Origin: Macrotis lagotis
Lineage: Eukaryota; Chordata; Mammalia; Peramelemorphia; Peramelidae
Direction of reading: 5' to 3'
Assembly: GCF_037893015.1 (NCBI RefSeq)
Contig: NC_133658.1
Span: 144,265,982-144,329,981, forward strand
Length of the DNA stretch: 64,000 nt
The notes under the pieces: generated by a model
Databases searched by the model: none
What the model saw: the letters and a program-made list of their open reading frames with translations, nothing else
What the model was told of the DNA's origin: nothing
In this document: positions 1-9,440 of the stretch, piece after piece
Layout: every line of letters begins with the position of its first letter
Position numbering within the stretch: position 1 is the stretch's first letter
Made by a program: the position numbers and the translations under genes

Positions 1-24
1 CTCAGAGAGCTTGTATTCTATCCA

Positions 25-345
25 CATAGAGCATAGTATAGACTAAAGTTTGAGTTCCTGACTTGCTCCTAACTCATCTCTCTGACTTTTAGTTTCCTCC
101 TTTGTAAAATAAGGAAATAGGGCTAAATGGATAAAGGTCCCTTTAATCCCCAATATTGTAAAATTAATAGAAAAAGTTCTAACCTTGGGCCAAAGATATT
201 TGGGTTCTTGTTTCATTTATATCAGTCATTATCTATGTGACCTTGGATGAGTCATGTCTCTATGATCAGCTATATAAAGTGAGGGGGCAGGAGAAGATCA
301 TCTTTCAGGTTCCTTTCAGTCCTAAGAGTCTTTGAGCACCAGTTG
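25..345 (+). repeat. Two degraded MIR-type SINE fragments
   Basis: Two successive stretches carry the MIR core order: a TGTGACCTTGG-type motif, a cytosine-rich 'cagtttcctc' block, then 'tgtaaaatgag'. The second runs from about 168 to 345 and ends with the 'aggttcctttcagtcctaagag' kind of tail seen in therian MIR variants. Both are heavily mutated, so their ends are approximate. Confidence 0.6.
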
Positions 346-1105
346 ACAGATCAGTTAAACACTGGACCATTTAGGACCATTATGATACCAGAAGCTGAAT
401 GAAGGGCCCTTTGGTATCTAGTCATAGATTATAGACAATTCTAGATGCTAACTAGATGACTTGATCTGAAAACACAAGAATTTCTAGAAGGTCAGAAGCC
501 AGAGTCAGGACAGGATGTGCTTCAGGAAGAGAAAGGTCAGTTCAAGTCTGCATAAATCATGGGCCACAATGTTATTGGGCAGATTAGGAATCAGTGAACT
601 TAATGGTAATGTGGTAATATGGAACTTGAGGTCCAGATGAACTGTCAGAAATCAGGACACCAAGAGACAGGAAGAAAGGGGGGAAGAAATGGAGAAGTAC
701 AAACATATCAAGATCAAGATGAGTTTGATACCTGAGGCAATCCTGTGTCTCAACCCTAGAGACTTTTATATTGTCTTTCTTAAGTGGGGAACCAGTCACT
801 GAACAGAAACAGCCAGAATAAAGTAAATGCACCAGTCTGGCTGATACAAAGAACTAAAAATAATGAATATAAGAGACTTCCCACAGGATTCCTAAACCAG
901 GCCCTTACTTCACCATTTTACCTAGGTCTAGCCCTGATTGAAATAGGTACTGTCTTTAGTATGGTGATAAATTCCCTTGGCAGAAGGTGGAAACAGGGGA
1001 CAACACATCTTTCTCTTTTGTTCTCCTTTTTATTCATTCTCAGACTCTGTTGGTTAAAAATGGAAAGATCAGCAAAGAAAAAGCATGGCTTCTCATAGTA
1101 AACTC
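346..1105. other. Unassigned sequence, no gene recognised
   Basis: No repeat family, splice pattern or known protein is recognisable here. Two short open frames (584-832 minus and 784-1098 plus) overlap each other and have no recognisable domain, so they are treated as chance frames. Confidence 0.5.
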
Positions 1106-1405
1106 ATTATAATATCATCTAAGAGAACTGGACCTGGAGGCTGCTGACCCAGAGATTTTAACAGTTAGTGGCTATATGACTTGATCTCTTTCTGATCTTC
1201 ATGGTTCCATCTGTAAAATGTGGATAATAATATTTGGATTCCCTATTTCACAGTTCTAGGTTGAAGAAAGTGTTTTGTAAATCAGAAAGCAGTCATGGAA
1301 ATGGGAGCTATGGTTATTCTACTGAGTTGCTTAGGGAAATACTTCCCTACTCAGCAAGACCAACAGGCTTCCTGCTGTTTGAAATCCTGGATGATGCTCA
1401 GCAGT
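1106..1405 (+). repeat. Copy 1 of a diverged direct duplication, including a MIR
   Basis: The first half is MIR-like. From about 1284 to 1405 it continues into sequence that is not MIR and is matched, at very roughly 80% by eye, by 3323-3442 ('ctatggttattctac', 'cagcaagacc', 'caggcttcct'). The two units sit about 2.04 kb apart in the same orientation. The pair may be an old segmental duplication or two copies of a repeat I do not recognise. Confidence 0.7.
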
Positions 1406-1756
1406 TCATGGATGGTCAATACCTGTTTGGGGAATGGTGATTGAAGAAAATTTCTAAAAATGTTCAAGGAAGTCATCTCCTGACTTGATCAATAAGGAAG
1501 ATATTAAAGGTTTTGTTCTGATGCTTTTTCTTCTGCCAAAAATTCTATTGTTTCTTACTGTATACCTTTATTTGTTATTATTTACCTTCCCAGCCTGAAA
1601 ATTTGGGAGAAATTTTTTGAAGCCCAGTGACTCATTTCAAGGAACCACTTTCTTAAGAGACTACTAGAAGTAGCAAAAGAAAGGAAGAAGAATAATAAAT
1701 ATGGACATGAGAGATGCCTCAGTATCATTTTGGACAATGTCCAGTAGACTTTTCAT
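1406..1756. other. Unassigned AT-rich sequence
   Basis: No gene or repeat family is recognised between the duplicated unit and the next LINE fragment. Confidence 0.4.
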
Positions 1757-1920
1757 TTTTTGACCTACTTGACCTGATTCAACTAATGTGCTGATGACAT
1801 CTCCCAGCATTGTCTCATAGGCAAATAAGAAAAGTCTGTGAACTAGGCCTTTTTTCTAAGTCACTGACAAAAATGTTAAATAACTCAAAACATAGGAGCA
1901 TACCTGGGGAACTGAAGGAA
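1757..1920 (-). mobile_element. L3/CR1-type LINE fragment
   Basis: On the plus strand this reads as the antisense of an amniote CR1/L3 ORF2 segment; the marker is 'aagtcactgacaaaaatgtt' followed by a short A-rich block and 'ctggggaact'. The same antisense motif recurs near 6500. It is too decayed to show an open frame. Confidence 0.55.
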
Positions 1921-2097
1921 CTTTAAAGATCAAATCCAATTCCAGTGCCTCAAATCAGTCTCATTGGATGAGGTTATCTATTCTTTACAAATGCCAATGG
2001 AAATTGGTATTTTATAATTCTTTAGCTATGTGAATTTTGTTCTCTTGTTCTCAATTTCTGCACAGGAAATTAAGAGGGTTGTCTTTAATGACCAGTA

Positions 2098-2336
2098 GGC
2101 ATTGATAGAGTGATGCGGTGGATAGAGTACTGAATCTAGAATCAGGAAGGTCTGAGTTCAAATATGACCTCAGACATTTATTAATTATGTGACCTTGGAA
2201 AAGTTACTTAATCTCTGTTTGCCTCAGTTTTCTCAAATATAAAGTGGGAATAATCACAGCACCTATCTCCCAGGGTTGTTTTGAGGATAAAATGAGATAA
2301 TATTTGTACAATGACAGCAGGTTCTTAATAAATGTT
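2098..2336 (+). mobile_element. Near full-length MIR SINE
   Basis: It has the tRNA-like head ('gtggatagagtactgaatct'), the B-box-like 'gagttcaaat', the core 'tgtgaccttgg', 'ctcagttttctc', and a 3' end with 'gggttgttttgaggat' and 'ttaataaatg'. This is the complete MIR order with scattered substitutions. Confidence 0.85.
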
Positions 2337-2963
2337 TTTCCCATATCTTTCCTCCCCCTCTAGTTCTAAAACAGAAAGCATTATATGGTCCTAAGTAAAA
2401 TTGTTCCAATATTCAATTGACCTGTCAAAGGGCTTTTCTCAGCACTTAGCTTAGACTTCAGCACATGGAATTTAAATCTAGTTTTCTTTCCTTAATACTA
2501 TGTGTAACACTTTAAGCGAATTTAGATTGCAAAATAGATAAATTGATGTTTGGAGAGAGGAGGAAAGCTACAGTATCCAATATACAAATTTTTTTTATTT
2601 TATCCAGTTTCTTTAGGTTTTTTTTCCTAAAGAGTAGGATCCCATCAAGCATTTTAAAATTTTAAAATTTAAAAAAGCCTTACACCCAGGATTGGGTTTG
2701 GGTTTTTTTTATTTTTGGCCATTTCTGAAGAAAGCAGAAATCCTCCATCTTTCTGCCTTGAAGAACAGTGCTCTTTAGGAAAAAAAAAAAGACTTCTGAA
2801 CAGAAGCCCTCTAACAGCTTTTGCTTATTCTGTTCTCTCTCCTGCATGACACACAAATAAACTTTGGGGATTATTTCAACACAAGACAAAATAGCCAAGT
2901 GAGACAGGATCAATAAGAAAAGCATATTGGTCTTTGCCTACATTCTATATTAGAACATTTAGT
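2337..2963. other. Unassigned sequence
   Basis: AT-rich sequence with A and T homopolymer runs and a short self-complementary TTTTAAAATTTTAAAA block near 2651. The minus-strand frame at 2680-2925 is low-complexity in part and resembles nothing known to me. Confidence 0.4.
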
Positions 2964-3135
2964 ATGGCAGCATGGTGTAGGAGGGAGTCCCCTGCTATTA
3001 CAAGATTTGGGTTCCATAAATATATGTAACATTTCCTGGATGAACCCAGGATGAATCTTCCAACTCTCTGAGCCTCAACTCCCTCATCTATAAAATGGGA
3101 CAGCACCTTTACTACCTTCCTCATGGAGTTAATGT
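2964..3135 (+). mobile_element. MIR SINE, diverged
   Basis: The 'gagcctcaactccctcatct' and 'ataaaatggga' blocks and a 'cctcatggagttaatg' tail follow MIR order, while the head is poorly preserved. Confidence 0.6.
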
Positions 3136-3146
3136 TACTATTTCTC

Positions 3147-3442
3147 ATAGTAATGGCATCATAGTATCATTGAAGCTGGAGGCAGGAGACCTGTGGATTC
3201 TGACACTTAGTAGCTTTGTGACCTTGATCTCTCTGATTCTCAGTGGTCCCATATGTAAAATGGAGATAATATTTGCATTCCTTATTTCTCACTTATGGGT
3301 TAAAGAAAACACTTTGTGAACCCAAAAGAAGTTATAGAAATGAGAACTATGGTTATTCTACAGAGCTCTCCAGGGAAATGCTTCCCCTTTCAGCAAGACC
3401 GATAGGCTTCCTACTATTTGACATCTTTGACAATGCTCAGGA
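3147..3442 (+). repeat. Copy 2 of the diverged direct duplication
   Basis: This matches 1106-1405 along its length. It starts with a MIR-like part ('gtagctttgtgacctt', 'tgtaaaatggagataat') and continues into the shared non-MIR part at 3323-3442. The match stops where a SINE-head fragment begins at 3448. Confidence 0.7.
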
Positions 3443-3447
3443 GTCTT

Positions 3448-3500
3448 CCTGACTCCAGACACAGTGTACTACCCACTGCTATACCTAGCTGCCTCTGTGA
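3448..3500 (-). mobile_element. SINE head fragment
   Basis: The plus strand carries 'ctgactccagacacagtg...ctgctatacctagctgcc', the antisense of the tRNA-like head shared by the marsupial SINEs in this window. The body and tail are missing. Confidence 0.6.
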
Positions 3501-4010
3501 TGGAACACTAATGTGCTATATGAAATGACAAGAGGGATATTTTCAGAAAAAACCTGGAAACACTTATGTGAACTGATGAAAAGTGAAATGAGCAGGACCA
3601 GGAGAACATTGTGCAAGATAACAGCAATATTGTACAATGATCAATCATTAATGACTTAGCTATTCTCAGCAATATAATGATCTAAGACAATTCCAAAATA
3701 CTTATTATGAAAAATGTTATTTACCTCCAAAGAAAGAACTAAAGGAATCTGAATACATATCTAAGCATACTTTGTAAAAACTTTCATTTATTTTTCTTGG
3801 GGGCTTGGGAGAGCACGTTGTGCTTTTCTTTTACAACATGATTAATATGGAAATGTTTTACATGACTGAAAATGTATAATCTATATCAGATTACTTACCT
3901 TCTCAAGGAGAAGACAATGAAGGAAGGAGAGAGAGATTTGGAACTCAAAATTTAAGAAATTGTTAAAACAGTTGTAACATGTAGTTGGAAAAAAAGATAT
4001 AATTATTTTT
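3501..4010 (+). mobile_element. Marsupial L1 3'-end region
   Basis: The order 'gaactgatgaaaagtgaaat', 'ggagaacattgt', 'acaatgatcaatca', 'gacaattccaaaatac', 'taatatggaaatgtttt', 'ataatctatatcagatt', 'ggaactcaaaat' and a terminal 'gtagttggaaaaaa' is one I recall as very common in marsupial genomes. The first motif resembles therian L1 3' regions. The class assignment (L1) is an inference; the family recurs at 49.5 kb and 58.0 kb. Confidence 0.65.
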
Positions 4011-4245
4011 AAAATACAGGATGACCAAAAGGTACTTAAAACTGCAATAAGTCTTTTGGGGTATAATCTATTTTCCCTAGGTATTCATAACTTTTAGGAA
4101 GCAAATTTCACTTTATCTCAATAGCATTGAGAATATTCATGTTAGAGGATTCTATTACGTTCCCCTCTTCAATTCATCTTCCCAGTCTTCTTCAGAAGAT
4201 GATATATTTGAAATGGGAGGGGACTGTTTGCTCTTTAAAGGCCTG

Positions 4246-4512
4246 AAACAGATAGCTAGATGGCACAGTGGATAGAGAGTACTGGGACTAGAGTCAGGTA
4301 GATTCATCTTCTTGAGTTCAAATCTGGCCTCAGATACTTATTAGCAGTATGACCCTGGGCAAATCACTTAACCCTGTTTGCCTCAGTTTTCTCATCTGTA
4401 AAATAAGCTGAAGGAGAAAATGGCAAACTACTCCAGTATCTCTGTCAAAAAATTCCAACTGGGGCCATGAAGAGTCAGACACATCTGAAATAACTGAACA
4501 GCAACAACTAAT
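4246..4512 (+). mobile_element. SINE A (MAR1-type CORE-SINE), full length
   Basis: It has the head 'gctagatggcacagtggata', the CORE 'tatgaccctgggcaaatcac', then 'ggcaaactactccagtatct' and the RTE/BovB-like 3' end 'aagagtcagacac...gaacagcaacaac'. CORE-SINEs of this build are thought to be copied by RTE-type LINEs. An extra short stretch sits in the head region (about 4300-4315). Confidence 0.88.
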
Positions 4513-4523
4513 AGATCAGTGGT

Positions 4524-4730
4524 TCTTAACCCATTAGCAGTTTGGGGAAGCCTGTGAATTCTTTCATAGAATATTTTTTTTTCATAATTGAAGTAAATGC
4601 CAAGTTTTCATTGAGTGAAAATAAATTTGTAATTTCTTCCCATCCAATTTGTACATCTGAATATTATTATGAAAATAATTTACTATAGAGGATCCCTGAA
4701 AGGGTCTTGGGAACTCCAGGGGTTAAAGAG
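4524..4730. mobile_element. hAT-like non-autonomous element ('gttcttaacc' family)
   Basis: It begins with 'cagtggttcttaaccc' and ends with 'caggggttaaagag', an imperfect terminal inverted repeat. The AT-rich interior has the 'cccatccaatttg' type block shared with the copy at 35.2 kb. No clear 8-bp duplication was found at this copy. Confidence 0.55.
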
Positions 4731-4732
4731 GT

Positions 4733-4975
4733 GTTGCAGTAGACAGCTAACTGAATGGATCTCAAGAAACCCAAGTTCAACTATGGCTTCAAGCACATAC
4801 TAGCTGAGTGACCTTTGGGGCAAGTCACTTAACATCTGTCTGCTTGATTTTCTTTATCCACAAAATTGTTAAATGACAGCACCTACTTCTCAAGGTTCTT
4901 CCGAGGATCAAATGAGACATATTCGTAAAGTACCTGGCACATAATAGATGTTCAATAAATATTTATTCCCCTTCT
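4733..4975 (+). mobile_element. MIR SINE
   Basis: MIR order is clear: 'ctagctgagtgacctttggg', 'caagtcacttaacat', 'gaggatcaaatgagaca', 'acctggcacataatagatg' and 'ttcaataaatatttatt'. Confidence 0.8.
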
Positions 4976-5030
4976 CTTCTTTTATGCAACCACACTTTGA
5001 GAATCACCATTTGAAAGCATTAACTAGAGT

Positions 5031-5180
5031 AGAGATATCAAACACACAGCCTAGAGCCCTCATGAGCCATCCCAGAAAGACCAGAACCAGATTAAAATGT
5101 AATTGAGAAATACTTAACAAGATAAATAATAAAATATAATAAAAACAATACACTATAAAAATAACATTACATTTTAAAAA
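5031..5180. mobile_element. hAT-like non-autonomous element ('gtgtcaaac' family), partial
   Basis: It starts with 'gagatatcaaacacac', a decayed end of the 'ggtgtcaaactc' type, and continues with 'accagattaaaatgtaattg' and an A/T-rich interior. This is the reverse orientation of the element at 29,765-29,941. The far end is lost. Confidence 0.55.
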
Positions 5181-5379
5181 CTACATGTCAGAGATGGGGC
5201 TTGCACTTGTCTTTCCCTGACTTCATAGTAAGCACTCTCTCCACCATGCCACACTGTGCTAAATCTGTTTTGGGATAGCTCTGATTGCTAGCATATTTTC
5301 CTTTATGTTGAACCAAAATTTAGCTCTTTGTAACTTTGTAACACCAATTGGTCTTAGCTCTGCCTTACAGGACCAAGAA

Positions 5380-6030
5380 CAAGTGTAATCCATCCTTCAT
5401 GTGATCATCTTTCAATCTCTTGAACACAGTTCCCATGTCCCCTCCCTAACACCATCTGAGTTCTCTCCAGGCTGCTTCACAAAGCAAGATTTTGACTTAT
5501 TATCTCTGTCATCCTCCTCTTGATAATGTCCCCCTTATCAATTTCCTTCCTAAAATTTTGCATCTAGAACCAATAATAGTAATAGTCAACATTTGTATAG
5601 CACTTACTATTTGTTAGGTACTGTTCTAAGAATTTTACATATTATCTCATTTGATCCTAAGTTTAATATAATACTAACTAAACATAATTACTCTAGATAT
5701 TGTCTGAACAAGGCAGAGTACTGTGAGATTAATACCTTCCTAGTTCTTGAAACTCCTTATATTAATTCAGCCAAAAACTAATGGGCTCTTTTGGCTTCCA
5801 TGTCACCCTGTGGTTGACTCATACTGAGCTTGCAGTCCATTAAAAAACAAACAAGAAAAGTGGGATCTTTTTCAGAGAAATTTGTTGTCTTATCATACTG
5901 CTTGCATCTTGTGTTTGTGAGGATTTTTTGAATCCAAGTGTAAGACTTTATATTGAGTTATCCCTGTTAATTTCATCTCATTATATTTAGTCCAGCAAGA
6001 CCATTTTGGATGATAATTATGCATAGATCT
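5380..6030 (-). mobile_element. L3/CR1-type LINE, ORF2 3' portion, decayed
   Basis: Read on the minus strand, the part at about 5391-5450 translates to a GDMGTVFKRLKDDHMK-like stretch, which matches the C-terminal end of CR1/L3 ORF2 proteins. The part at 5700-5815 is the antisense of the preceding ORF2 segment, and it continues to about 6030. An L2/MIR fragment (5575-5690) interrupts it. It has no intact frame and cannot encode a working enzyme. Confidence 0.7.
5575..5690 (-). mobile_element. L2/MIR-like tail nested in the LINE
   Basis: 'cacttactatttgttaggtac' followed by 'acatattatctcatttgatcc' is the antisense of an L2/MIR 3' end. It lies between two parts of the same LINE, so it probably inserted later. 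Confidence 0.55.
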
Positions 6031-6400
6031 TGTAAGTACCTAGTTGTTTGTATGCGGTCTCCTTTAAACATTATGAACCCTTTAAGAGTAGAAATTGTCC
6101 TTTGCCTTTCTTTGTTTTTCCAACACTTATCTTAGTGTCTACTTTTGTTATTCAATCATTTCAGTCATGTTTGACTCTTCATGATCTCATTTGAGGTTTT
6201 CATTGCAAAGATACTGGAGTGGTTTGCTGGAGAAAGTTCCTTTTCAGCTTATTTTACAAATGAAGAAATTGAGGCAAAGAGAAGTTAAGAGAATTTCCCA
6301 GGGTCACACTCAGATCTTTCTCACTCCAGTACCAGCGCTCAATCCACTGTACCACCTAGTTACCCCATTTGGCACATAGCAAGTATTTAATAATTTTTTT
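6031..6400 (+). mobile_element. L2/L3 3' tail split by a SINE
   Basis: The part before 6143 ('gagtagaaattgtcctttgc', 'tttgtttttccaacacttat') and the part after 6366 ('ttggcacatagcaagta' then 'tttaataa') together form one LINE 3' tail. The split shows that the SINE at 6143-6366 is younger. Confidence 0.6.
6143..6366 (-). mobile_element. SINE A, antisense, nested
   Basis: The antisense order is clear: 'ttgttattcaatcatttcag', 'gtttgactcttcatga', 'aagatactggagtggtttgc', 'attgaggcaaagagaagtta', 'cagggtcacac', then the head 'caatccactgtaccacctag'. Confidence 0.85.
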
Positions 6401-6469
6401 TATTTTAATTCATCTAATGTATTAAAGATTCCTCCCAATTTAGTATCTTTGGTCAATTAGATAAAAATG

Positions 6470-6720
6470 TCACTTAAGTGTTTATCTCAGTCCTTAATAA
6501 AAATGTTAAATACCACAAAGACCAACAGATTCCTGGTATGCTTTACTAGAGATTTTCTTCCAAATTGATATTAAGCAATTATTAATAAATATTCCTTGAA
6601 TTTGTCCATTTAGTCAGGTATGAATCCACCTGATTGTACTATCATCTAGACCCATTTTCTCTACCTCAACCTTCAGATTAACATGAGAAATGTTGCCAAG
6701 TAAATGTTTTTTCAGGCTTC
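6470..6720 (-). mobile_element. L3/CR1-type reverse-transcriptase relic
   Basis: On the minus strand around 6614-6670 the frame reads ...MGLDDSTIRWIHT, matching the conserved 'GLDDSTVRWI' stretch of CR1/L3 reverse transcriptases. Upstream on the plus strand is the antisense of the 'aaaaatgttaaatacc' segment. Stops and gaps show it is long dead. It may belong to the same original element as 5380-6030. Confidence 0.7.
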
Positions 6721-6827
6721 CACAGCACTTCCTAGCTATCTTCAAGCCATGCAATTTCTCCCACAGTCCTCCTGACTTGCACATCCCACTCTTTCCAGCT
6801 TTCATTTATGTCTTATCTTCTCACATT

Positions 6828-6945
6828 AAAATATTAGCTTCTTGAGGGCAGGAACTGTCTTGTTTGTTTCTTTCTCATTATCCTGTAATTAAAATCTGAC
6901 ATGCCGTAAGAGCCTAAGAAGTGCTCTATAATCCTATCTATCCAT
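6828..6945 (+). mobile_element. L2/L3 3' tail fragment
   Basis: 'attagcttcttgagggcagg' followed by 'aactgtcttgtttgtttct' is the signature of an L2/L3 3' end in sense orientation. Confidence 0.55.
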
Positions 6946-7275
6946 CCATCAAGACATCCACCAATCTACAGCATTCCTTTGATTTTCTAGCACAGTAGTA
7001 ACTCAATACCAATATAAGTACAGGCATATATATTCACATATACATGTATGTAATCTGTATCTGTATGTATATATTTTGGTCTGGTATGATTTGCTCTTGA
7101 TGAAATAATGTTCATTTTTAGAATATCATTGATTCTTTTCCTATATGTTTATTAAATAGAACTGGAATTTTAAAATATCTTAAATGGTCAAGCAAAAGTC
7201 TGCATCAATTGATGTATCTGGTCCTTCTTCAACACAGTGCATTGTACATAGTAGCTGCTTAATAAATGTTTGTTG
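6946..7275 (+). other. TA/TG-rich sequence ending in a LINE tail fragment
   Basis: An impure TATA/TGTA-rich run lies near 7024-7075. The end (about 7235-7275) reads 'gtacatagtagctgcttaat' then 'aaatgtttgttgagtgg', an L3-type 3' end. Nothing else is recognised. Confidence 0.45.
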
Positions 7276-7781
7276 AGTGGAATTGCATAGTGTTACTATT
7301 GTATCTATAATGGGGCCTGGAGCTTTTACTGTCTTGGCAGGACTGAAAGCAAAAGCTGCCAACTTTATCCCTCCTCCTCTGGTGTTTGTAAAGCTTTCTT
7401 GTAGATTCTCTGAATATAATTTGCATGATCTGGTCGTGTTCCCTGATTTGAGAGTAGGGGAAGATGAAAAAAATCAGTTGGTTTTTCCAAGTAATTGTTT
7501 TCCCCCCAGATTCAAAAAGACTCAGTACAAAGAGCTGTCCATGGTATGTGGAAGTTGCATAGAGAAGATAGTCAATGGGATTCTGTAACCCTAATTCAGC
7601 TAGAAGTAATGACGAGGGATTAACTATTGGTTGAGAGACAAATGAGCCCACCAGTTATCATAATATGGAGGAGAAAATCTAGACTTCGTCTCCTCATTAA
7701 TGCTGAATCTCATGGATTGTATGGATCTGCTGGATGTGGTCAACTACTCAATAACCCAAGTGTATTTCTCCCTTAGGTAAT
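7276..7781. other. Unassigned sequence with overlapping chance frames
   Basis: A 103-codon plus-strand frame and a 130-codon minus-strand frame overlap here. Neither has a recognisable domain, a signal peptide or supporting splice context, so no gene is called. Confidence 0.4.
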
Positions 7782-7890
7782 TTGAATTAGAAGCAGATTT
7801 TGAAGGCCCGTTCTCTAACTCCAGAATCAATGCTTTTCCAACCAAATCATATGGTCCATTATAAAATTTCAAAACATTTTATTAGGGGAA
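7782..7890 (+). repeat. Direct repeat, copy 1 (partner 9098-9206)
   Basis: A 109-bp unit starts in a MIR-like antisense end ('ttctctaact.cagaatca') and runs on into the shared non-MIR stretch 'aaaatttcaaaacatttt'. By eye it matches the partner at about 83%. Confidence 0.65.
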
Positions 7891-7914
7891 TCCCACCTTT
7901 TTGTTCATTTGTTT

Positions 7915-8010
7915 GATTTTTCATGGAAGCCAAAAGAGCCCATTAGTTTTTGGTTAAATTAATATAAGAAGCTTCAAGAACTAGGAAAGTATTAGAGGTG
8001 ACCTAATAAT
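7915..8010 (+). mobile_element. L3/CR1-type LINE fragment
   Basis: 'gaagccaaaagagcccatta' onward is the sense version of the ORF2 segment found in antisense at 5728-5815; the two match at about 90% over 75 bp by eye. They are two copies of one old LINE family in opposite orientation. Confidence 0.6.
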
Positions 8011-8089
8011 GGAGCAATTTTGTAAGACTTGAGTGAAAGTAGAACTTACCAGAGGGTTAAATGAACTCCAAGCTTCTCTGAATACTCAT

Positions 8090-8190
8090 CAATCAGTTAG
8101 TCATCAAATATTTATTAAGCACCTATGCTTTGCCAGGAACTGTACTTGGTTATACAAAGAAATTCAAAGCAAAATATCTGCCCTTGTAAA
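8090..8190 (-). mobile_element. L3-type 3' tail
   Basis: 'aatcagttagtcatcaaata' then 'tttattaagcacctatgctt' is the antisense of an L3 3' terminus (antisense of '...gcttaataaatgttgattga'). Confidence 0.65.
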
Positions 8191-8299
8191 GAGATTTAAA
8201 TGCAAAGGGGAGGAGTTCATATTTGATTCTAGAAGTTGGAGGAAGTAGACCAGAAAGGAAAAGTTGGTCAGAGGATTAAGCCCAGATTCTGCAACTATT

Positions 8300-8440
8300 A
8301 ACTATCCTATTTAAAAATCTCAGATATACACTGTGTGACTCTAAGAGATCCACTTAACATCTCTGGTGCTCAGTTTACTCAGATATAAAAAGGGGGAAAA
8401 ATAACTTTTGCCTCACCAATTATAAAGATGAAATAATAAT
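8300..8440 (+). mobile_element. MIR fragment
   Basis: 'cactgtgtgactctaagaga' and 'cttaacatctctggtgctca' fit the MIR core; both ends are lost. Confidence 0.55.
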
Positions 8441-8670
8441 AAATTAACATTTCTATAGCCTATTATGTGCCAGGCATTTTACAACTATTATTATCTCATT
8501 TAATCCTCAATTAATCTCATTTAACCATGGGAGATAGGTTCTATTTAAGCCCATTTTACAGATGAGGAAACTGAGGCAAATAGACATTAAGCAAACTGTT
8601 TAGGATCACATAGAAAATAAGCATTGAAGGTCAGAATTGAACTCAGGGTTTCCTAACTCCAGACCTAGTA
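8435..8670 (-). mobile_element. L2/MIR, antisense
   Basis: 'ttatgtgccaggcattttac', 'ttatctcatttaatcctcaa', 'cagatgaggaaactgaggca' and 'aattgaactcagggtttcct' give a long antisense MIR/L2 copy. Confidence 0.75.
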
Positions 8671-8671
8671 C

Positions 8672-8742
8672 ATCATCATAATCATCATCATCATCATCAT
8701 CATAACAATAGCAACAATAATAACAAATAATAATAATAACTA
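8672..8742. repeat. (CAT)n and AAT-rich microsatellite
   Basis: An ATC/CAT tract (about 8675-8702) runs into an AAT-rich stretch with interruptions. In the minus frame it creates a run of aspartates, which is a repeat artefact. Confidence 0.9.
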
Positions 8743-8747
8743 ACATT

Positions 8748-8942
8748 TTCCCACTCATTTTCAGTTGTGCCTGACTCTTTGTAACCATATTTAGTATTTT
8801 CTTCGCAAAGGTATTGGAGTGCTTTATCATTTTCTTTTCCAGCTCATTTTATAGATGAAACACCTGAGGCAAACAGGGTTAAATGATTTGCCCAGGATCA
8901 CATGAATTTTAATGCAGGCCTTCCTGAATCTAGGCAATCCCA
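8748..8942 (-). mobile_element. SINE A, antisense, partly decayed
   Basis: 'gtgcctgactctttgtaacc', 'caaaggtattggagtgcttt', 'cctgaggcaaacagggttaa' and 'gcaggccttcctgaatctag' are the antisense landmarks. The head end is trimmed. Confidence 0.8.
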
Positions 8943-9029
8943 ATGATGATAATGTTTAAAAAACTACAATTGAGACAATATATTAATTTCCACAGACTCA
9001 CAGAAATAAAATATCATAAATAAAGAAAT

Positions 9030-9206
9030 GACAGGACCTTAGAAATCATCTACTGAAACTTTCATTTGGGGGTCACCCCATGATCACATAGGAAATTTGA
9101 ATTAAATGCAGGTTTTGAAGACTTGTTCTCTAACTTCAGAATCAGTGTTCTTTCAACCAAATCATACAGTTCATTGTAAAATTTCAAAACATTTTATTAG
9201 GGGAGC
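9030..9206 (-). repeat. MIR, antisense, containing direct repeat copy 2
   Basis: A MIR-like antisense body (9030-9150) runs into the second copy of the 109-bp direct repeat (9098-9206; partner 7782-7890). The shared non-MIR tail is 'aaaatttcaaaacatttt'. Confidence 0.6.
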
Positions 9207-9299
9207 TACCAAAATAAACCTTTAAAAAAAATCATACACAGCCATAACGCAACATATCACAAGGAAATAACTAGAAAAATGACAAGCCAATAGGTAAAT

Positions 9300-9440
9300 T
9301 TACATGTAAGAAGACATTATTACATATAATTCCACCCATTTAAAAGATGAAGAAACAGGCTCTGAGAAATTGAATGACTTTCTTCAGATCACACAGTATT
9401 CACATAGTAGAATCAGAAATAGAGCCCAGTGAGTTTTCCC
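9300..9440 (-). mobile_element. MIR, antisense
   Basis: 'aaaagatgaagaaacaggct' and 'gatcacacagtattcacata' are MIR antisense landmarks, diverged. Confidence 0.6.

Noticed and set aside
7259..7651. Overlapping 130- and 103-codon frames on opposite strands
   Set aside because: No domain, no splice context and mutual overlap; the minus frame ends in a LINE-tail fragment.
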